Source: Thermoflexus hugenholtzii JAD2
GTDB taxonomy: Bacteria > Chloroflexota > Chloroflexia > Chloroflexales > Roseiflexaceae
Reading direction: 5' to 3'
Assembly: GCA_945881915.1 (NCBI GenBank)
Contig: CAMCVW010000012.1
Coordinates: 1 to 64,000 of the forward strand
DNA: 64,000 bases
Numbering within the stretch: the stretch's first letter is position 1; every line of letters starts with the position of its first letter. Below, piece after piece: positions 19,151 to 28,981 of the stretch. Under the pieces are notes generated by a model. The model searched no databases. It had not been told where the DNA came from and was given only the letters and a program-made list of their open reading frames with translations. The position numbers were made by a program, and so were the translations under genes.

Positions 19151-22129
19151 TTACGGGATTGCATAGCGCGTAATGGTGCCATCGCGGTGACCCACACCGA
19201 GTTCACTGCCAGTGGGATTCACTGCCAATACGGTGATGCCATCGCCTTGTGGGAGTGTGGAGAGCAACGTGCCATTGGTTGCGTACAAATGGACATCGCC
19301 GGCATAGTCTGCTGCGACGATAATATCACTGTTTGGCAAGGTGGTCATCTGCATGAATCCTTCTGCCGGGACTGCGGTGATAGTCAGGGTGGCTGCGACA
19401 CTGTCGAGGGTACGGAGTTCGATGGTGTTTTGTTGTGTGAGGACCGCAATCTGTGTGCCCGATGACAAGAATTCGACGCGGTATACCGATTGTGCAGCAG
19501 AAAACAGAACACGACGTGCGGTTAAGTCCCAGAGCTCATAGCCTGGTTTGTCGCCACCGCCACGGATTGCCATTTTGATGCCATCAGGGCTAAATCGAAT
19601 GCTCGTTATCGTGCGCAGGTTGGTCTGAAGCGACACCGGTGAACCAAAGCTATTGGTACGCCAGAGCTGGATACCGTCAACTCCCCCGACGACGAGCGTC
19701 GACCCATCGGGCGTGCTTGCCACTGAGAGAGGTACGCCGATAATGTCACCGAGGGGCTGGGGAGTGGTCGATTCGGGCGTGTACAGGTTGACCCCGTTTT
19801 GACCATCGATGAGTGCGAACGTATCATTGCCGATGAATGCAAACGACTGCGCGCCAGACATTGTGCCCGAGAGGTATGTGTTTTGGGTTTTGGATGTGGC
19901 GTGCAGGCGCACCAGCCCATTGAATCCAGAGATAGCGAGGACCTCCCCTGAGGGGGTTTTGGAGGTTGCTTTGGGGCTGTAGGTTAGTTCGAGTGGGATC
20001 CCGGTGCCGACGCGCAATGTCGAAACTTTTTCGGTGCGCAAGTCCCACACCAGCATTTTGCCCTCTTGGTCGCTGGTGGTGACGAGGCGGTCACCGTTTG
20101 GCTCGAGCGACATCCCGAAAATACCCAGTGCATGTTCGTTGTATTGTGCTTTTTGGGTGCCGCTGGCCATATCCCATACCGTCAGCAGACCATCAAGGCC
20201 AGAACTATACAGGAGCGAGTTATCTGCGGTGAGTGCCAACCCACGAATCGTGATCCAACCCGTGTGCGCTTTGAGGGTGCGTATCGACGTCCCGGTTTCG
20301 GCATTGATAATCGAAACACTACCATCCGTAGCGCCGACGATGAGTTGCGACCCGTCAACGGTCCACACCAGCGCAGTTGCCCAATACCGGCTTCCATCGC
20401 CGGCCGCGGTGTTGACGGCGGTCTGATAGGCGAATCCTGGGATTTGCGTGCCGGTCTCGATGTCCCAGCGGCGAACGCTACCATCGCGGGAAGCGCTAGC
20501 GAGTGCTTTGCCGTCAGCAGACCAGACCATGCCGCCGATGAGGTCGGTGTGACCGGTGAGTGTCCTGATTGTTTGGGCATTACGGACATCCCAGACACGG
20601 ATGCTGAGGTCAGTGCTTCCGGACGCAAGGAGCGTACCATCGGGGCTGAACACGACGTTCCGAATCCACCCCTCGTGCCCGCGGAGGGCCATGGCTTCGG
20701 TGCCTGTGTTGATATCGTATATATGAACAACGGGATCATTGCTCGCACCGCTCGCGAGGAATCGACTATCGGGAGACCAACTGAGCGTGGTGATGTCGCC
20801 GACATGACCATCGAGGCGTTGGATGACATTGAGTTGGCTTGATTCGTGAATCGAGACGCTATTGCCTGCAGCGACGGCTAGTTTACTGCCATCCGGTGAC
20901 CACGCGACTGGACCGAAGGTGGTATTGGTAATGACGCCTGTCGATTGGAGTGTTGCGGCATTCTGGGCAGTGATTGGCGTATCATTGGATTGGATCGATG
21001 GAATAGGCGTCGGAGTCGCTGCCACAATAGCTTTGCTGACGCTGGGCAAGGCCGTTGGAGTCGTGGCAGCGAAGTTAAAAGACGAGAACAAATCCCCACT
21101 ATAGAGCGAACGGAGCGGGCTACCGGGCATCACAAGCAGAAGAATGACGCATAGCATGATTGCCAAAACGGTCAGTGTCGCAGCAAGGGCAACGATGCAC
21201 CCGAGGCGCATATTTGGGCCACTGGCTGGAGACGTCGCAAGAGAAGGTGCCGGGACGACATTGCTTGGAAGCATCGTGATGAGACTCGAATCCGTCGCCA
21301 TTGGCGCAGCACTACTGACAGGTAGCGTCTGCTCCGTTGAAGTGGTACTCGACCCGAGAATGGCCATGGTGTGTATGGCGGCTTGCATTTCGGCTGCATG
21401 TTGATAGCGATTGGATGGTTTTTCTTGGAGACCGCGGGTGAGTACTGCTTCCCACATATCGCTCATAGATGGCATGTGGGCACGTGGCGAAATGAAGCGT
21501 GCACCGAGGGAGATTTGCTCACTCGTGAGTGGCGCGACTCCGGTGGATGCATGATACGCAATCGCACAGAGCGCATATACGTCGCTTGCGGGCGTCGCAC
21601 TACCCGTTTGGGCAAGTTCAGGTGCACGATATGGCGATGCTTCGCAAGCGATACTCCGCAGAACCACAAAAGGCAGAAGCAGCCACTGCCCATCGTCTGG
21701 AACAATGATGTCGGTGAGTGTCGGCACATGCAACAACAGTACTGGTTTGGCAGTATGGAGTGATTGTGTGGTCGTCAAGAGCCGGTTGATCTGACTGACA
21801 ACTTCTGTCTCGGTCATTGCACCGTTGCGCATGCGCAACATCTGTGCAAGAGTATGGGCATTTGGCGCTTGTGCAACGGCTGCGAAAGATGTCTCGTCGT
21901 TGATGATGTCGACAATGGGACAGAGTCCAGTGATAGTCATCTGCTGGAGTTGGCGTGCAACCGTTGTCATATGGTCTCGTTGTTCGATGGTCGGATTCTG
22001 CCATTCAGCAACAAAGACGAGTGCGGCGGTCTGGTCGTCGCGACAACAAGACACAACGACACCGGCGGTGTCATCGACTGCATATATCACACGGTAGCGA
22101 CCGTGGATGATGCGCTCTGGTACAGTCAT
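19151..22129 (-). CDS. Membrane protein: degenerate kinase domain, TM helix, WD40 repeats
   Basis: A 992-residue three-part protein. Residues 1 to about 255 look like a Ser/Thr kinase: YRAPEL at 167-172 and SDVYALCAIAYHASTG fit the C-lobe. The beta-3 Lys, the HRD catalytic loop and DFG are absent; the equivalent stretch reads LLLHVPTLTDIIVPDDG then LLPFVV. It is therefore a pseudokinase. A single TM helix lies at about 308-334. From about 405 to the end are WD40-type repeats (WSPDGS, FSPDGTLLASGS, IRVWDV), enough for two propellers outside the membrane. GAGAGG precedes the ATG. It sits between two carotenoid desaturase genes with gaps of 15 and 46 bases. Confidence 0.85.
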   Translation of the reverse strand: MTVPERIIHGRYRVIYAVDDTAGVVVSCCRDDQTAALVFVAEWQNPTIEQRDHMTTVARQLQQMTITGLCPIVDIINDETSFAAVAQAPNAHTLAQMLRMRNGAMTETEVVSQINRLLTTTQSLHTAKPVLLLHVPTLTDIIVPDDGQWLLLPFVVLRSIACEASPYRAPELAQTGSATPASDVYALCAIAYHASTGVAPLTSEQISLGARFISPRAHMPSMSDMWEAVLTRGLQEKPSNRYQHAAEMQAAIHTMAILGSSTTSTEQTLPVSSAAPMATDSSLITMLPSNVVPAPSLATSPASGPNMRLGCIVALAATLTVLAIMLCVILLLVMPGSPLRSLYSGDLFSSFNFAATTPTALPSVSKAIVAATPTPIPSIQSNDTPITAQNAATLQSTGVITNTTFGPVAWSPDGSKLAVAAGNSVSIHESSQLNVIQRLDGHVGDITTLSWSPDSRFLASGASNDPVVHIYDINTGTEAMALRGHEGWIRNVVFSPDGTLLASGSTDLSIRVWDVRNAQTIRTLTGHTDLIGGMVWSADGKALASASRDGSVRRWDIETGTQIPGFAYQTAVNTAAGDGSRYWATALVWTVDGSQLIVGATDGSVSIINAETGTSIRTLKAHTGWITIRGLALTADNSLLYSSGLDGLLTVWDMASGTQKAQYNEHALGIFGMSLEPNGDRLVTTSDQEGKMLVWDLRTEKVSTLRVGTGIPLELTYSPKATSKTPSGEVLAISGFNGLVRLHATSKTQNTYLSGTMSGAQSFAFIGNDTFALIDGQNGVNLYTPESTTPQPLGDIIGVPLSVASTPDGSTLVVGGVDGIQLWRTNSFGSPVSLQTNLRTITSIRFSPDGIKMAIRGGGDKPGYELWDLTARRVLFSAAQSVYRVEFLSSGTQIAVLTQQNTIELRTLDSVAATLTITAVPAEGFMQMTTLPNSDIIVAADYAGDVHLYATNGTLLSTLPQGDGITVLAVNPTGSELGVGHRDGTITRYAIP

Positions 22130-22144
22130 CGAATTCCTCTCGAC

Positions 22145-23521
22145 TTAATCTGTGAGTTGTGTGTGGATGGTACCGTTATGTTCGGCGGCGATGACACGGT
22201 CAACGACACGACGGGCACTGCGAATGGATCCTTCGATCGAAGCCATGAATTCTTGGTTAGTGTAGTCACCAGTCAAGAAGAAGTTTGGAATGGGAGTTGC
22301 CTGATCAGGACGGTACTGTTCGACACCGGGACGGGCTGCATAGACCGAATTTGGAATGCGTACGATGTGTGATTTGACCAGCGTGGCGCTCGTTGCTTCG
22401 GGATGGAGGACGCAAAACTCTTTGACTACGAGTGCCAGAATTTCTTCATCACTGAGCATAAACAGTTTTTCTGCAGGAGCTACCACGAGTTCGATAATCG
22501 AGCCTGTTCCTTTGTGATAATCCGGCGACACTGTGGCAAGATCCGCATAGACGCTGATGTGCGTTCCTGAAGAAAAAATCAAGTTGTTGATGTTCGTCAC
22601 AACCCGATCGTAATAGAGTTGTGCGGTGATAACTGGGATACCGCGCAAATGTTTGAGGTTATCGAGTACTGCGTGCGTACGCATGCTGTCGCTCATGACC
22701 TTGCGCAGACTATGGACTGGCATCGCAGAAATATATGCGTCTGCCATGAGAATTTGTCCGTCGGCAAGGCGTACTCCGGTGACGAGATTCGTGGCTGGGT
22801 CGTGCTGAATTTCTTCGACTTTGGCGTCGAAGCGGATGTGCACACCACGCTCCCGCAGCTGGGTGATCAATGGTATCCATAGGCGTTCGTGTGGCGATCC
22901 CTTGACGAGACCCATTTTCGGAGCGTCGGTTTCTTTGGCGAAATGCAGCAGAGCGGTCAATACAAGCTTGGCCGAGACTTGGTCTGCCTTCTGGAAGTTG
23001 AGTGCCAGGGCCATTGCATCCATCACCTTGTCGATGGTACTTTGTCCCATCCCGTTTGCGAGGTGCCACTCCTGATACGTGATATCGGCTTGTTTGTCGA
23101 TATATGCTTGTGATCCAAATATTGGTTTGAGAAGTCCTCGACCCATGGCGAGTTTTTCGCTGAAAGTCATGAGTTTGCTTTTGGCAACACCGAGTAGCCC
23201 ATTCAACGGTGCAGGCCAGCCTTGGACGAACTCAATCGAAGCGTACCCGCCTCCTGGTTGCGCAAAAATCATTTCAGCTGGCTTCCAGTCGAAGCTGTCT
23301 TCGAGACCCACTTCACCGAGGAATCCCAAGAGGTTATGGTAGGCTCCAAAGAAGACATGGAGCCCGCTTTCGACCCAGTCACCATCGGGGTCTTGCCATG
23401 CAGATACTTTGCCACCCGGGATGGAGCGTTTCTCGAGCAGCGTGACCGTGTGCCCGAGTTTGGTGAGCCAATGCGCTGTTGCGAATCCGGCCGGACCTGC
23501 ACCTGCGATGATGATCCGCAT
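22145..23521 (-). CDS. Plant/cyanobacterial-type phytoene desaturase-like FAD enzyme
   Basis: A 458-residue FAD enzyme. The N terminus IIIAGAGPAGFATAHWL is the Rossmann motif; ESGLHVFFGAYHN and LQ/FDWKPAEMIFAQP follow the pattern of CrtP/PDS desaturases rather than CrtI. GLVKGSPHERL and the C-terminal FFLTGDYTNQEFMASIEGS agree. CrtP/PDS enzymes carry out two desaturations of 15-cis-phytoene using a quinone. It could also be a zeta-carotene desaturase or another squalene/carotene oxidoreductase. AGAGGTAAAG precedes the ATG. It is followed after 15 bases by the pseudokinase gene. Confidence 0.8.
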   Translation of the reverse strand: MRIIIAGAGPAGFATAHWLTKLGHTVTLLEKRSIPGGKVSAWQDPDGDWVESGLHVFFGAYHNLLGFLGEVGLEDSFDWKPAEMIFAQPGGGYASIEFVQGWPAPLNGLLGVAKSKLMTFSEKLAMGRGLLKPIFGSQAYIDKQADITYQEWHLANGMGQSTIDKVMDAMALALNFQKADQVSAKLVLTALLHFAKETDAPKMGLVKGSPHERLWIPLITQLRERGVHIRFDAKVEEIQHDPATNLVTGVRLADGQILMADAYISAMPVHSLRKVMSDSMRTHAVLDNLKHLRGIPVITAQLYYDRVVTNINNLIFSSGTHISVYADLATVSPDYHKGTGSIIELVVAPAEKLFMLSDEEILALVVKEFCVLHPEATSATLVKSHIVRIPNSVYAARPGVEQYRPDQATPIPNFFLTGDYTNQEFMASIEGSIRSARRVVDRVIAAEHNGTIHTQLTD

Positions 23522-23586
23522 ACTTTACCTCTTGACTGACTGAAAAGATGACTCTATAGAGATACGCCGTACACACACAAAGAGAT

Positions 23587-24873
23587 TCACGCCGCGTTGC
23601 TGAGGAGTACCTTGTCTATGCGAAGCCCGTCCATATCGATGACCTCGAGCTTCCATCCATGAGCGACGACGTGCTCCCCGGCTGTGGGAATATGCCCCAG
23701 CAGACTGAGGATATAGCCTGCAATGGTGTCGAACTGGGCATTTTCGTTTGTATGAACGATGAGCTGTGTGCGAGCAACCACTTCGTCGATGGCAGTCGTG
23801 CCGTCCACGAGGAACGTGCCGTCTTCGCGGCGTACGATGTGGGGTGATGCTGCGTCGTCGTGCTCATCCGCAATATCGCCGACGATTTCTTCGAGGACGT
23901 CTTCGAGGGTGATTATGCCTTCGACGGTACCCAATTCGCCGACCACCACGGCGAGGTGTTGTTGGGTCTTCTTGAAGAGGGCCAGCGTGTCACCAGCGCG
24001 GCTTTGTTCGGGAACAAACATGGGAGGACGCATGGCCGAGCGAACGAGGTTGTGTGTTTCGTTGCTCCGGACCAGACGGAGTATATCGCGAGCGTGGACA
24101 ACCCCGACAACGTGATCGAGGTCCTTTTCGTAGACGGGAGCGCGAGAAAAGCCCGAATCGAGAAGATTGTCTACGACTGATTCAATGGTTGCATCAGCAT
24201 CGAGGCTATAGACATCGGTACGTGGGGTCATCACTTGACGTACGGTCATATCGCCCAAACTAAAGACGTTTTCGAAGATTTCACGTTCGTGCGCATCGAG
24301 GGCGCCGCCCTCGGCCCCCTCACGGACAAGCTGGCGAATGTCTTCTTCCGTGACCGCAGCACTGTTGTTGGCACTTTGCCCAAACAGACGCAAGAGCAGC
24401 TCGGTCGAGGCGGTCAACAGCCACACCAGTGGGCGAGAGATTGCCGCAATGATGTTCATCGGGGCTGCCATATGAATGGCGATTGACTCTGCGTGCATCA
24501 TCGCCAAGCGTTTGGGGACGAGTTCCGAGACGATGAGGGATAAATACGTCAACAAAACAACGACTGCGGACAACGCCACAACGCTTGCATATTCACCAAT
24601 GTATGGCAACAGAACGGGGGTGATTTTTTCGGCAATGCTGGCACCACCGTAGACGCCGATGAGTGTGCCAATCAGTGTGATGCCAATCTGAACCGTCGAC
24701 AGGAGGCGGTTGGGATCATCTTGGAGGGCTAGTGCGACTTTTGCGCCAGGAACCCCGTCATCGGCTTTTTGTTGCAGGCGACCTCGCCGTGCCGATACCA
24801 TGGCCAGTTCGGTTCCCGAAAAAATACCGTTGGCCAACAACAAGATCATAATCAAGATTAGTTCGCTACCCAT
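23587..24873 (-). CDS. CNNM/CorC-family membrane protein (HlyC/TlyC type)
   Basis: A 428-residue protein with four hydrophobic segments in residues 1-150 (DUF21/CNNM domain), a pair of CBS domains at about 190-320 (VMTPRTDVYSLDADATI, then the second repeat ending at GIITLEDVLEEIVGDI) and a C-terminal CorC_HlyC domain (residues about 345-425). The family takes part in magnesium or cobalt transport or resistance. GAGGCAGGG precedes the ATG. It lies 65 bases upstream of the phytoene desaturase gene on the same strand and may share a transcript with it. Confidence 0.9.
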   Translation of the reverse strand: MGSELILIMILLLANGIFSGTELAMVSARRGRLQQKADDGVPGAKVALALQDDPNRLLSTVQIGITLIGTLIGVYGGASIAEKITPVLLPYIGEYASVVALSAVVVLLTYLSLIVSELVPKRLAMMHAESIAIHMAAPMNIIAAISRPLVWLLTASTELLLRLFGQSANNSAAVTEEDIRQLVREGAEGGALDAHEREIFENVFSLGDMTVRQVMTPRTDVYSLDADATIESVVDNLLDSGFSRAPVYEKDLDHVVGVVHARDILRLVRSNETHNLVRSAMRPPMFVPEQSRAGDTLALFKKTQQHLAVVVGELGTVEGIITLEDVLEEIVGDIADEHDDAASPHIVRREDGTFLVDGTTAIDEVVARTQLIVHTNENAQFDTIAGYILSLLGHIPTAGEHVVAHGWKLEVIDMDGLRIDKVLLSNAA

Positions 24874-24950
24874 TACCCTGCCTCTTAATTGAATGACTCA
24901 CATAGTATCAGTTTTTCATGAGAAATTCATTATTTGTGCGTGTTGCATAC

Positions 24951-24976
24951 GCGCGCACAGGTGCATCTGTGCGTGC
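24951..24976 (-). terminator. Hairpin after the ABC permease genes
   Basis: A 10-bp stem (GCGCGCACAG with CTGTGCGTGC, one G-T pair) around a 6-base loop lies just past the stop at 24987. There is no clear T run on the minus strand, so termination is only possible. Confidence 0.4.
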
Positions 24977-24986
24977 GTTGTCGGGC

Positions 24987-26231
24987 TTAGGGTTCGTAGG
25001 TTTTGCCGGATGCCGCAGGCGGCCGCGCGCGACCAATGACACCGGCGAGTACGACAACTGTAATGACATACGGGAGCATTTGGACGAATTGGGATGGGAG
25101 TGCAAAATCAAAACCTTGAATTTTGATTTGGAGGGCATCCGCAGCGCTAAACAGGAGCGCCCCGGTGAGTGCACCATACGGGGTCCAATTGCCAAAAATC
25201 ATTGCTGCCAACGATATAAAGCCACGACCGTTGGTCATCACATCGTCGAAGTTATAACTCGCTTCAATCGAAAACCAGGCACCCGCGAGGCCCGCTAAAA
25301 ATCCAGACACCCAGACATTGAAGTAACGCAGACGATTGACATTGATGCCCATCGTATCAGCAGCGCGGGGGTGCTCACCGATGGCGCGTGTACGTAATCC
25401 CCACGACGTCCGGAACAACATAAAGCTCGTGACGGGGACGAGGATGAGCATGAGATAGGTAATCGGTCGATGTTGAAAAAACATGGGACCGAGCACGGGA
25501 ATGTGTGACAGAATCGGAATATTAAACTGTGGAAGGGCTGCACCGGCGTAGCCTGTTGTCTGTAATGGCAAAATCACGCTGGTGCGTAAATATCCGGTGA
25601 CACCGACTGCCAAGATGTTGATGACCGTTCCCGAGATAATCTGGTCGGTTTTGTAGTGGAGGGACAACACCGCATGAATCATCACGATGCCGCTGCCTGC
25701 GAGCATTGCAACGACCAAGCCCACGACGGCACTGCCGGTACTGAGCGAGACGATGTAGGCGACGCACGCTGCAAAGAGCATGGTGCCTTCGATAGCGATA
25801 TTGACCACTCCAGAGCGTTCACACAGAATGCCTGCTAGCGCTCCGAGCGCGATTGGTGTCGCTAGGCGAATCATGCGACCGAGCATGTCGACGATATCGG
25901 TGCGATCATTGACAATGGCAGTCAACAGAATGCTCATAATCGTGACACCGATGACCGCCCCCATGTACGCAGGTGCGAGGTCGATTCTTTTTCGGGCCAT
26001 CATGGCAAAGGCTGCTCCGATTAACAGGGTAGCCATCAGATAGATACTCAACGCTGTCGGCAGTGCGATATCGACGAGTGGTGCATCGCTCGGTGCCGCC
26101 AGGGCATAGGGGATGCGGAGCGTCGATATTGCACCGTTCGGGACTGATTGTTGCACCAAAAAGAACAAGGCAATGGCGGTGAATATGCCGATGATGCCGA
26201 TGACGCGTTCACGGGTGAAAAAAGTGTTCAT
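24987..26231 (-). CDS. ABC transporter permease, BMP-type nucleoside uptake (NupQ/YufQ-like)
   Basis: A 414-residue protein with about ten membrane segments of the branched-chain/ribose permease family. The blocks LGALAGILCERSGVVNIAIEG and WGLRTRAIGEHPRAADTMGI are characteristic of the second permease of BMP-family nucleoside importers. The ATG at 26231 has TAGGAG upstream. It follows the partner permease by 11 bases. The set of two permeases and a double ATPase fits purine nucleoside uptake; the exact ligand is inference. Confidence 0.92.
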   Translation of the reverse strand: MNTFFTRERVIGIIGIFTAIALFFLVQQSVPNGAISTLRIPYALAAPSDAPLVDIALPTALSIYLMATLLIGAAFAMMARKRIDLAPAYMGAVIGVTIMSILLTAIVNDRTDIVDMLGRMIRLATPIALGALAGILCERSGVVNIAIEGTMLFAACVAYIVSLSTGSAVVGLVVAMLAGSGIVMIHAVLSLHYKTDQIISGTVINILAVGVTGYLRTSVILPLQTTGYAGAALPQFNIPILSHIPVLGPMFFQHRPITYLMLILVPVTSFMLFRTSWGLRTRAIGEHPRAADTMGINVNRLRYFNVWVSGFLAGLAGAWFSIEASYNFDDVMTNGRGFISLAAMIFGNWTPYGALTGALLFSAADALQIKIQGFDFALPSQFVQMLPYVITVVVLAGVIGRARPPAASGKTYEP

Positions 26232-26242
26232 CTGATACGCTC

Positions 26243-27343
26243 CTATCGGCCCCAACCACGGGTCAGTTTGACACCACTGGACTTGGCACTGCGAATGCGG
26301 TAAATCTGTCTGACAATCTGGTCTGCCGCAACAAATGCGATGACCAGCGCTTGGACGATGTTGATGAGATTAATCGATATCCCTGAGTTGAGTTGCATGA
26401 GGCCTGCCCCGTTGCGCAACGCCCCCCAAAAAATCGCAGCCGGGAGTACACCAATAGGATTGCTGGCTGCGAGCAGCGCAATGGCAATGCTGTCGAAGCC
26501 GTATCCTGCCGAGAACGATGCTTTGAGATTGTGTTCAAGCCCCAGCACCTGGATTGCGCCGGCCATTCCTGCAAGCAACCCGCTGAAGGCCATGGTTGTT
26601 ACCAAGGAGCGCGATACATTCATCCCGGCGTAGTCAGCGGCATCGGGGTTGGCACCGACAGTGCGGATTTCGAACCCTATGATCGTACGATTAAGCAGCC
26701 AGTTGGTAAAGAAAACCATGATGATGGCAATCAAAAAGCCCAAATGGAGCCGGTAGTCTGGCCCAAATAGGTAGGGGAGTTCTGCCCCGGGTGCAATGAA
26801 CGGCGTTCGTTGGGCAGTCGATTCCGGGTCACGGAAGGGTACTTTAATGAGATAGTCTGTTGCGCGTATAGCAATGTAATTGAACATGATGGTCGTGATG
26901 ACTTCGTGTGCTCCGGTGCGTGCGCGGAGCCATCCGGGAATTGCACCCCATACTGCTCCACCGAGGGCCCCCGCGAGAAAAGCCACGACGGCGTGGATTC
27001 CAAATGGTAGATCGACGAACGATCCGACAATGGCAGCGCACATCGAGCCGACAGCGATTTGGCCTTCGACACCGATGTTGAATAAGCCTCCTCTAAAGCC
27101 AACCAGGACCGCGAGACCACCAAAAATGTACGGTGTCGCTTCGACCAACGTATATGCAATAGAGCGTGGGCTACCGATTGCGCCCATGAAAAGACCACTA
27201 TACGCCGAGAGCACATCTGCACCCGTCGCGAGGATTACAACAGCGCCTATCAAGAGTGCGGTGAATATTGCTAAGCTTGGAACGAGCAAGGGAGTGAGCA
27301 CGTCCCGCCATGAGCGTGCTGCACGAGGGGATGTATTGGTCAT
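26243..27343 (-). CDS. ABC transporter permease, BMP-type nucleoside uptake (NupP/YufP-like)
   Basis: A 366-residue inner-membrane protein with about nine hydrophobic segments. The motif GFRGGLFNIGVEGQIAVG and the later IIGFEIRTVGANPDAADYAG are typical of the first permease of this transporter class. Its ATG overlaps the TGA of the ATPase gene (ATGA), so translation is coupled. It pairs with the permease at 24987-26231 to form the membrane channel. Confidence 0.92.
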   Translation of the reverse strand: MTNTSPRAARSWRDVLTPLLVPSLAIFTALLIGAVVILATGADVLSAYSGLFMGAIGSPRSIAYTLVEATPYIFGGLAVLVGFRGGLFNIGVEGQIAVGSMCAAIVGSFVDLPFGIHAVVAFLAGALGGAVWGAIPGWLRARTGAHEVITTIMFNYIAIRATDYLIKVPFRDPESTAQRTPFIAPGAELPYLFGPDYRLHLGFLIAIIMVFFTNWLLNRTIIGFEIRTVGANPDAADYAGMNVSRSLVTTMAFSGLLAGMAGAIQVLGLEHNLKASFSAGYGFDSIAIALLAASNPIGVLPAAIFWGALRNGAGLMQLNSGISINLINIVQALVIAFVAADQIVRQIYRIRSAKSSGVKLTRGWGR

Positions 27344-28866
27344 GCTTTTGCCTCTTGAGGAGTGGTCACGCCGGCCATCAGCAAGCCGATTGCGTTACGT
27401 TGGGCGGCACTGCTGTGTATGTCGGCGATGATTCTGCCGTGGAACATCACCAGGATACGGTCTGCGAGTGATAAAATTTCGTCGAGTTCTGCCGATACGA
27501 GCAATACCGCACTGCCCCCATCGCGTTGGGCGATGATGCGTGTGTGAATAAATTCTATAGAACCGACGTCTAAACCACGGGTCGGTTGGGCGGCTACCAA
27601 GAGTTTGAGCGGGCGTGCGAGTTCCCGTGCCACGACGACTTTTTGTTGGTTGCCTCCAGACAGTGTTGATGCGAGTGCGTCGATGCTCGGAGTTCGTACG
27701 TCGAAGTTTTCGACCAGCACTGTCGCTTGTGCGGCAATGGCTGCTTGGTCGATGACGTAGTTTTTTGAAAAAGGCGGTTTGTCATATGACGAGAGAACCA
27801 TGTTGTCTGCAACCGAATAGCTCAAAACGAGGCCATGGTGGTGACGGTCTTCTGGGATGTGACCCATCCCAGCGGCGATGGCGACATTCGTGCCGCGGCC
27901 AGCGAGCGCTTCTTGGTGGAGGGTTATTGTTCCTGTATGGGGTGTTTTTAGGCCAGTGATTGCTTCAACGAGTTCGGTTTGCCCGTTCCCCTGGACGCCG
28001 GCGATACCGACAATTTCGCCTGCACGCACCATGAACGACACATCATTGACTGCGACGCTGCCGCGCTCGTCATAGACGGTTAGGTGCTCAACGACGAGCA
28101 TGGCATCGCCCGGTGTCGCAGGTTCTTTATCGATCTGCAGGACCACGTCACGCCCGACCATCATGCCTGCGAGGGTTGCCTCGGTGGCCTGTGCTGGGGT
28201 TGTCGATCCGACCAATTTGCCGCGGCGCAGGACGCTAATCCGGTCTGCCAGGGCGAGTACTTCGCGTAATTTATGACTGATAAAGATAATGGATTTGCCT
28301 TGAGCCTTCAGCTTTCGAATGACGACAAACAAATCATCTGCTTCTTGTGGGGTGAGAACTGCGGTTGGTTCATCGAGGATGAGGATTTCTGCACCGCGAT
28401 GGAGTGCTTTGACGATTTCGACCCGTTGTTGGACGCCTACCGGGAGGTCTTGGATGAGCACGTCTACAGGGATGTCGAGTCCGAAGCTACGCGCGAGTTC
28501 AGCAATTGTTGCACCTGCTCCTTTGAGGTCGAGGGCGCCGTTGTGCGTGACTTCGTTGCCGAGAATGATGTTTTCGGTGACCGTCAAAGTAGGCACTAGC
28601 ATGAAGTGCTGGTGAACCATCCCAAGGCCTAGACGAATCGCGTCGTTGGCACCTCTGAGGTGGACGGCTTGGCCATTGAGCAGGATTTCGCCTTCATCAG
28701 GACGATACATCCCATACAGCATATTCATGAGCGTCGATTTGCCGGCACCGTTTTCGCCGAGGAATGCGTGGATTTCGCCGGCTTCGAGCGTGAAGCTGAC
28801 CGAGTCATTGGCGATGATTTCGGGGAATCGCTTGGTCAGATTACGTACTTCGAGTACTGGTGTCAT
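27340..28866 (-). CDS. Duplicated ABC ATPase of the nucleoside importer (NupO/YufO-like)
   Basis: A 508-residue protein with two ABC domains. The first has Walker A GENGAGKST (residues about 38-46), VHQHFMLVPTLTV and Walker B ILILDEPTAVLTP. The second, from about residue 255, has a looser P-loop GVQGNGQTEL, signature LSGGNQQKVV and LVAAQPTRGLDVG; this split of strict and degenerate sites is normal for sugar/nucleoside importers. The start is the ATG at 28866, with TGGAG upstream; longer in-frame extensions run back through a terminator and are unlikely. It is first of three coupled genes. Confidence 0.93.
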   Translation of the reverse strand: MTPVLEVRNLTKRFPEIIANDSVSFTLEAGEIHAFLGENGAGKSTLMNMLYGMYRPDEGEILLNGQAVHLRGANDAIRLGLGMVHQHFMLVPTLTVTENIILGNEVTHNGALDLKGAGATIAELARSFGLDIPVDVLIQDLPVGVQQRVEIVKALHRGAEILILDEPTAVLTPQEADDLFVVIRKLKAQGKSIIFISHKLREVLALADRISVLRRGKLVGSTTPAQATEATLAGMMVGRDVVLQIDKEPATPGDAMLVVEHLTVYDERGSVAVNDVSFMVRAGEIVGIAGVQGNGQTELVEAITGLKTPHTGTITLHQEALAGRGTNVAIAAGMGHIPEDRHHHGLVLSYSVADNMVLSSYDKPPFSKNYVIDQAAIAAQATVLVENFDVRTPSIDALASTLSGGNQQKVVVARELARPLKLLVAAQPTRGLDVGSIEFIHTRIIAQRDGGSAVLLVSAELDEILSLADRILVMFHGRIIADIHSSAAQRNAIGLLMAGVTTPQEAKA

Positions 28867-28927
28867 AGACAACTCCATTGATGCCGATGTGGCTAGCATA
28901 CCACACAGACAGTTGTTGCTGCGAAGA

Positions 28928-28970
28928 AAAAGAGCGCAGTCATACATCGTGCACGATGTGTGACTGCGCT
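28928..28970 (-). terminator. Strong intrinsic terminator upstream of the ABC ATPase
   Basis: An 18-bp nearly perfect inverted repeat at 28933-28970 (AGCGCAGTCA closing arm, one G-T pair) is followed on the minus strand by CTTTTTCTTC. It ends transcripts coming from the decayed gene at 28982-29298 and lies 62 bases before the ATPase start. It could also attenuate the transporter operon. Confidence 0.8.
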
Positions 28971-28981
28971 GATACAGGCAG

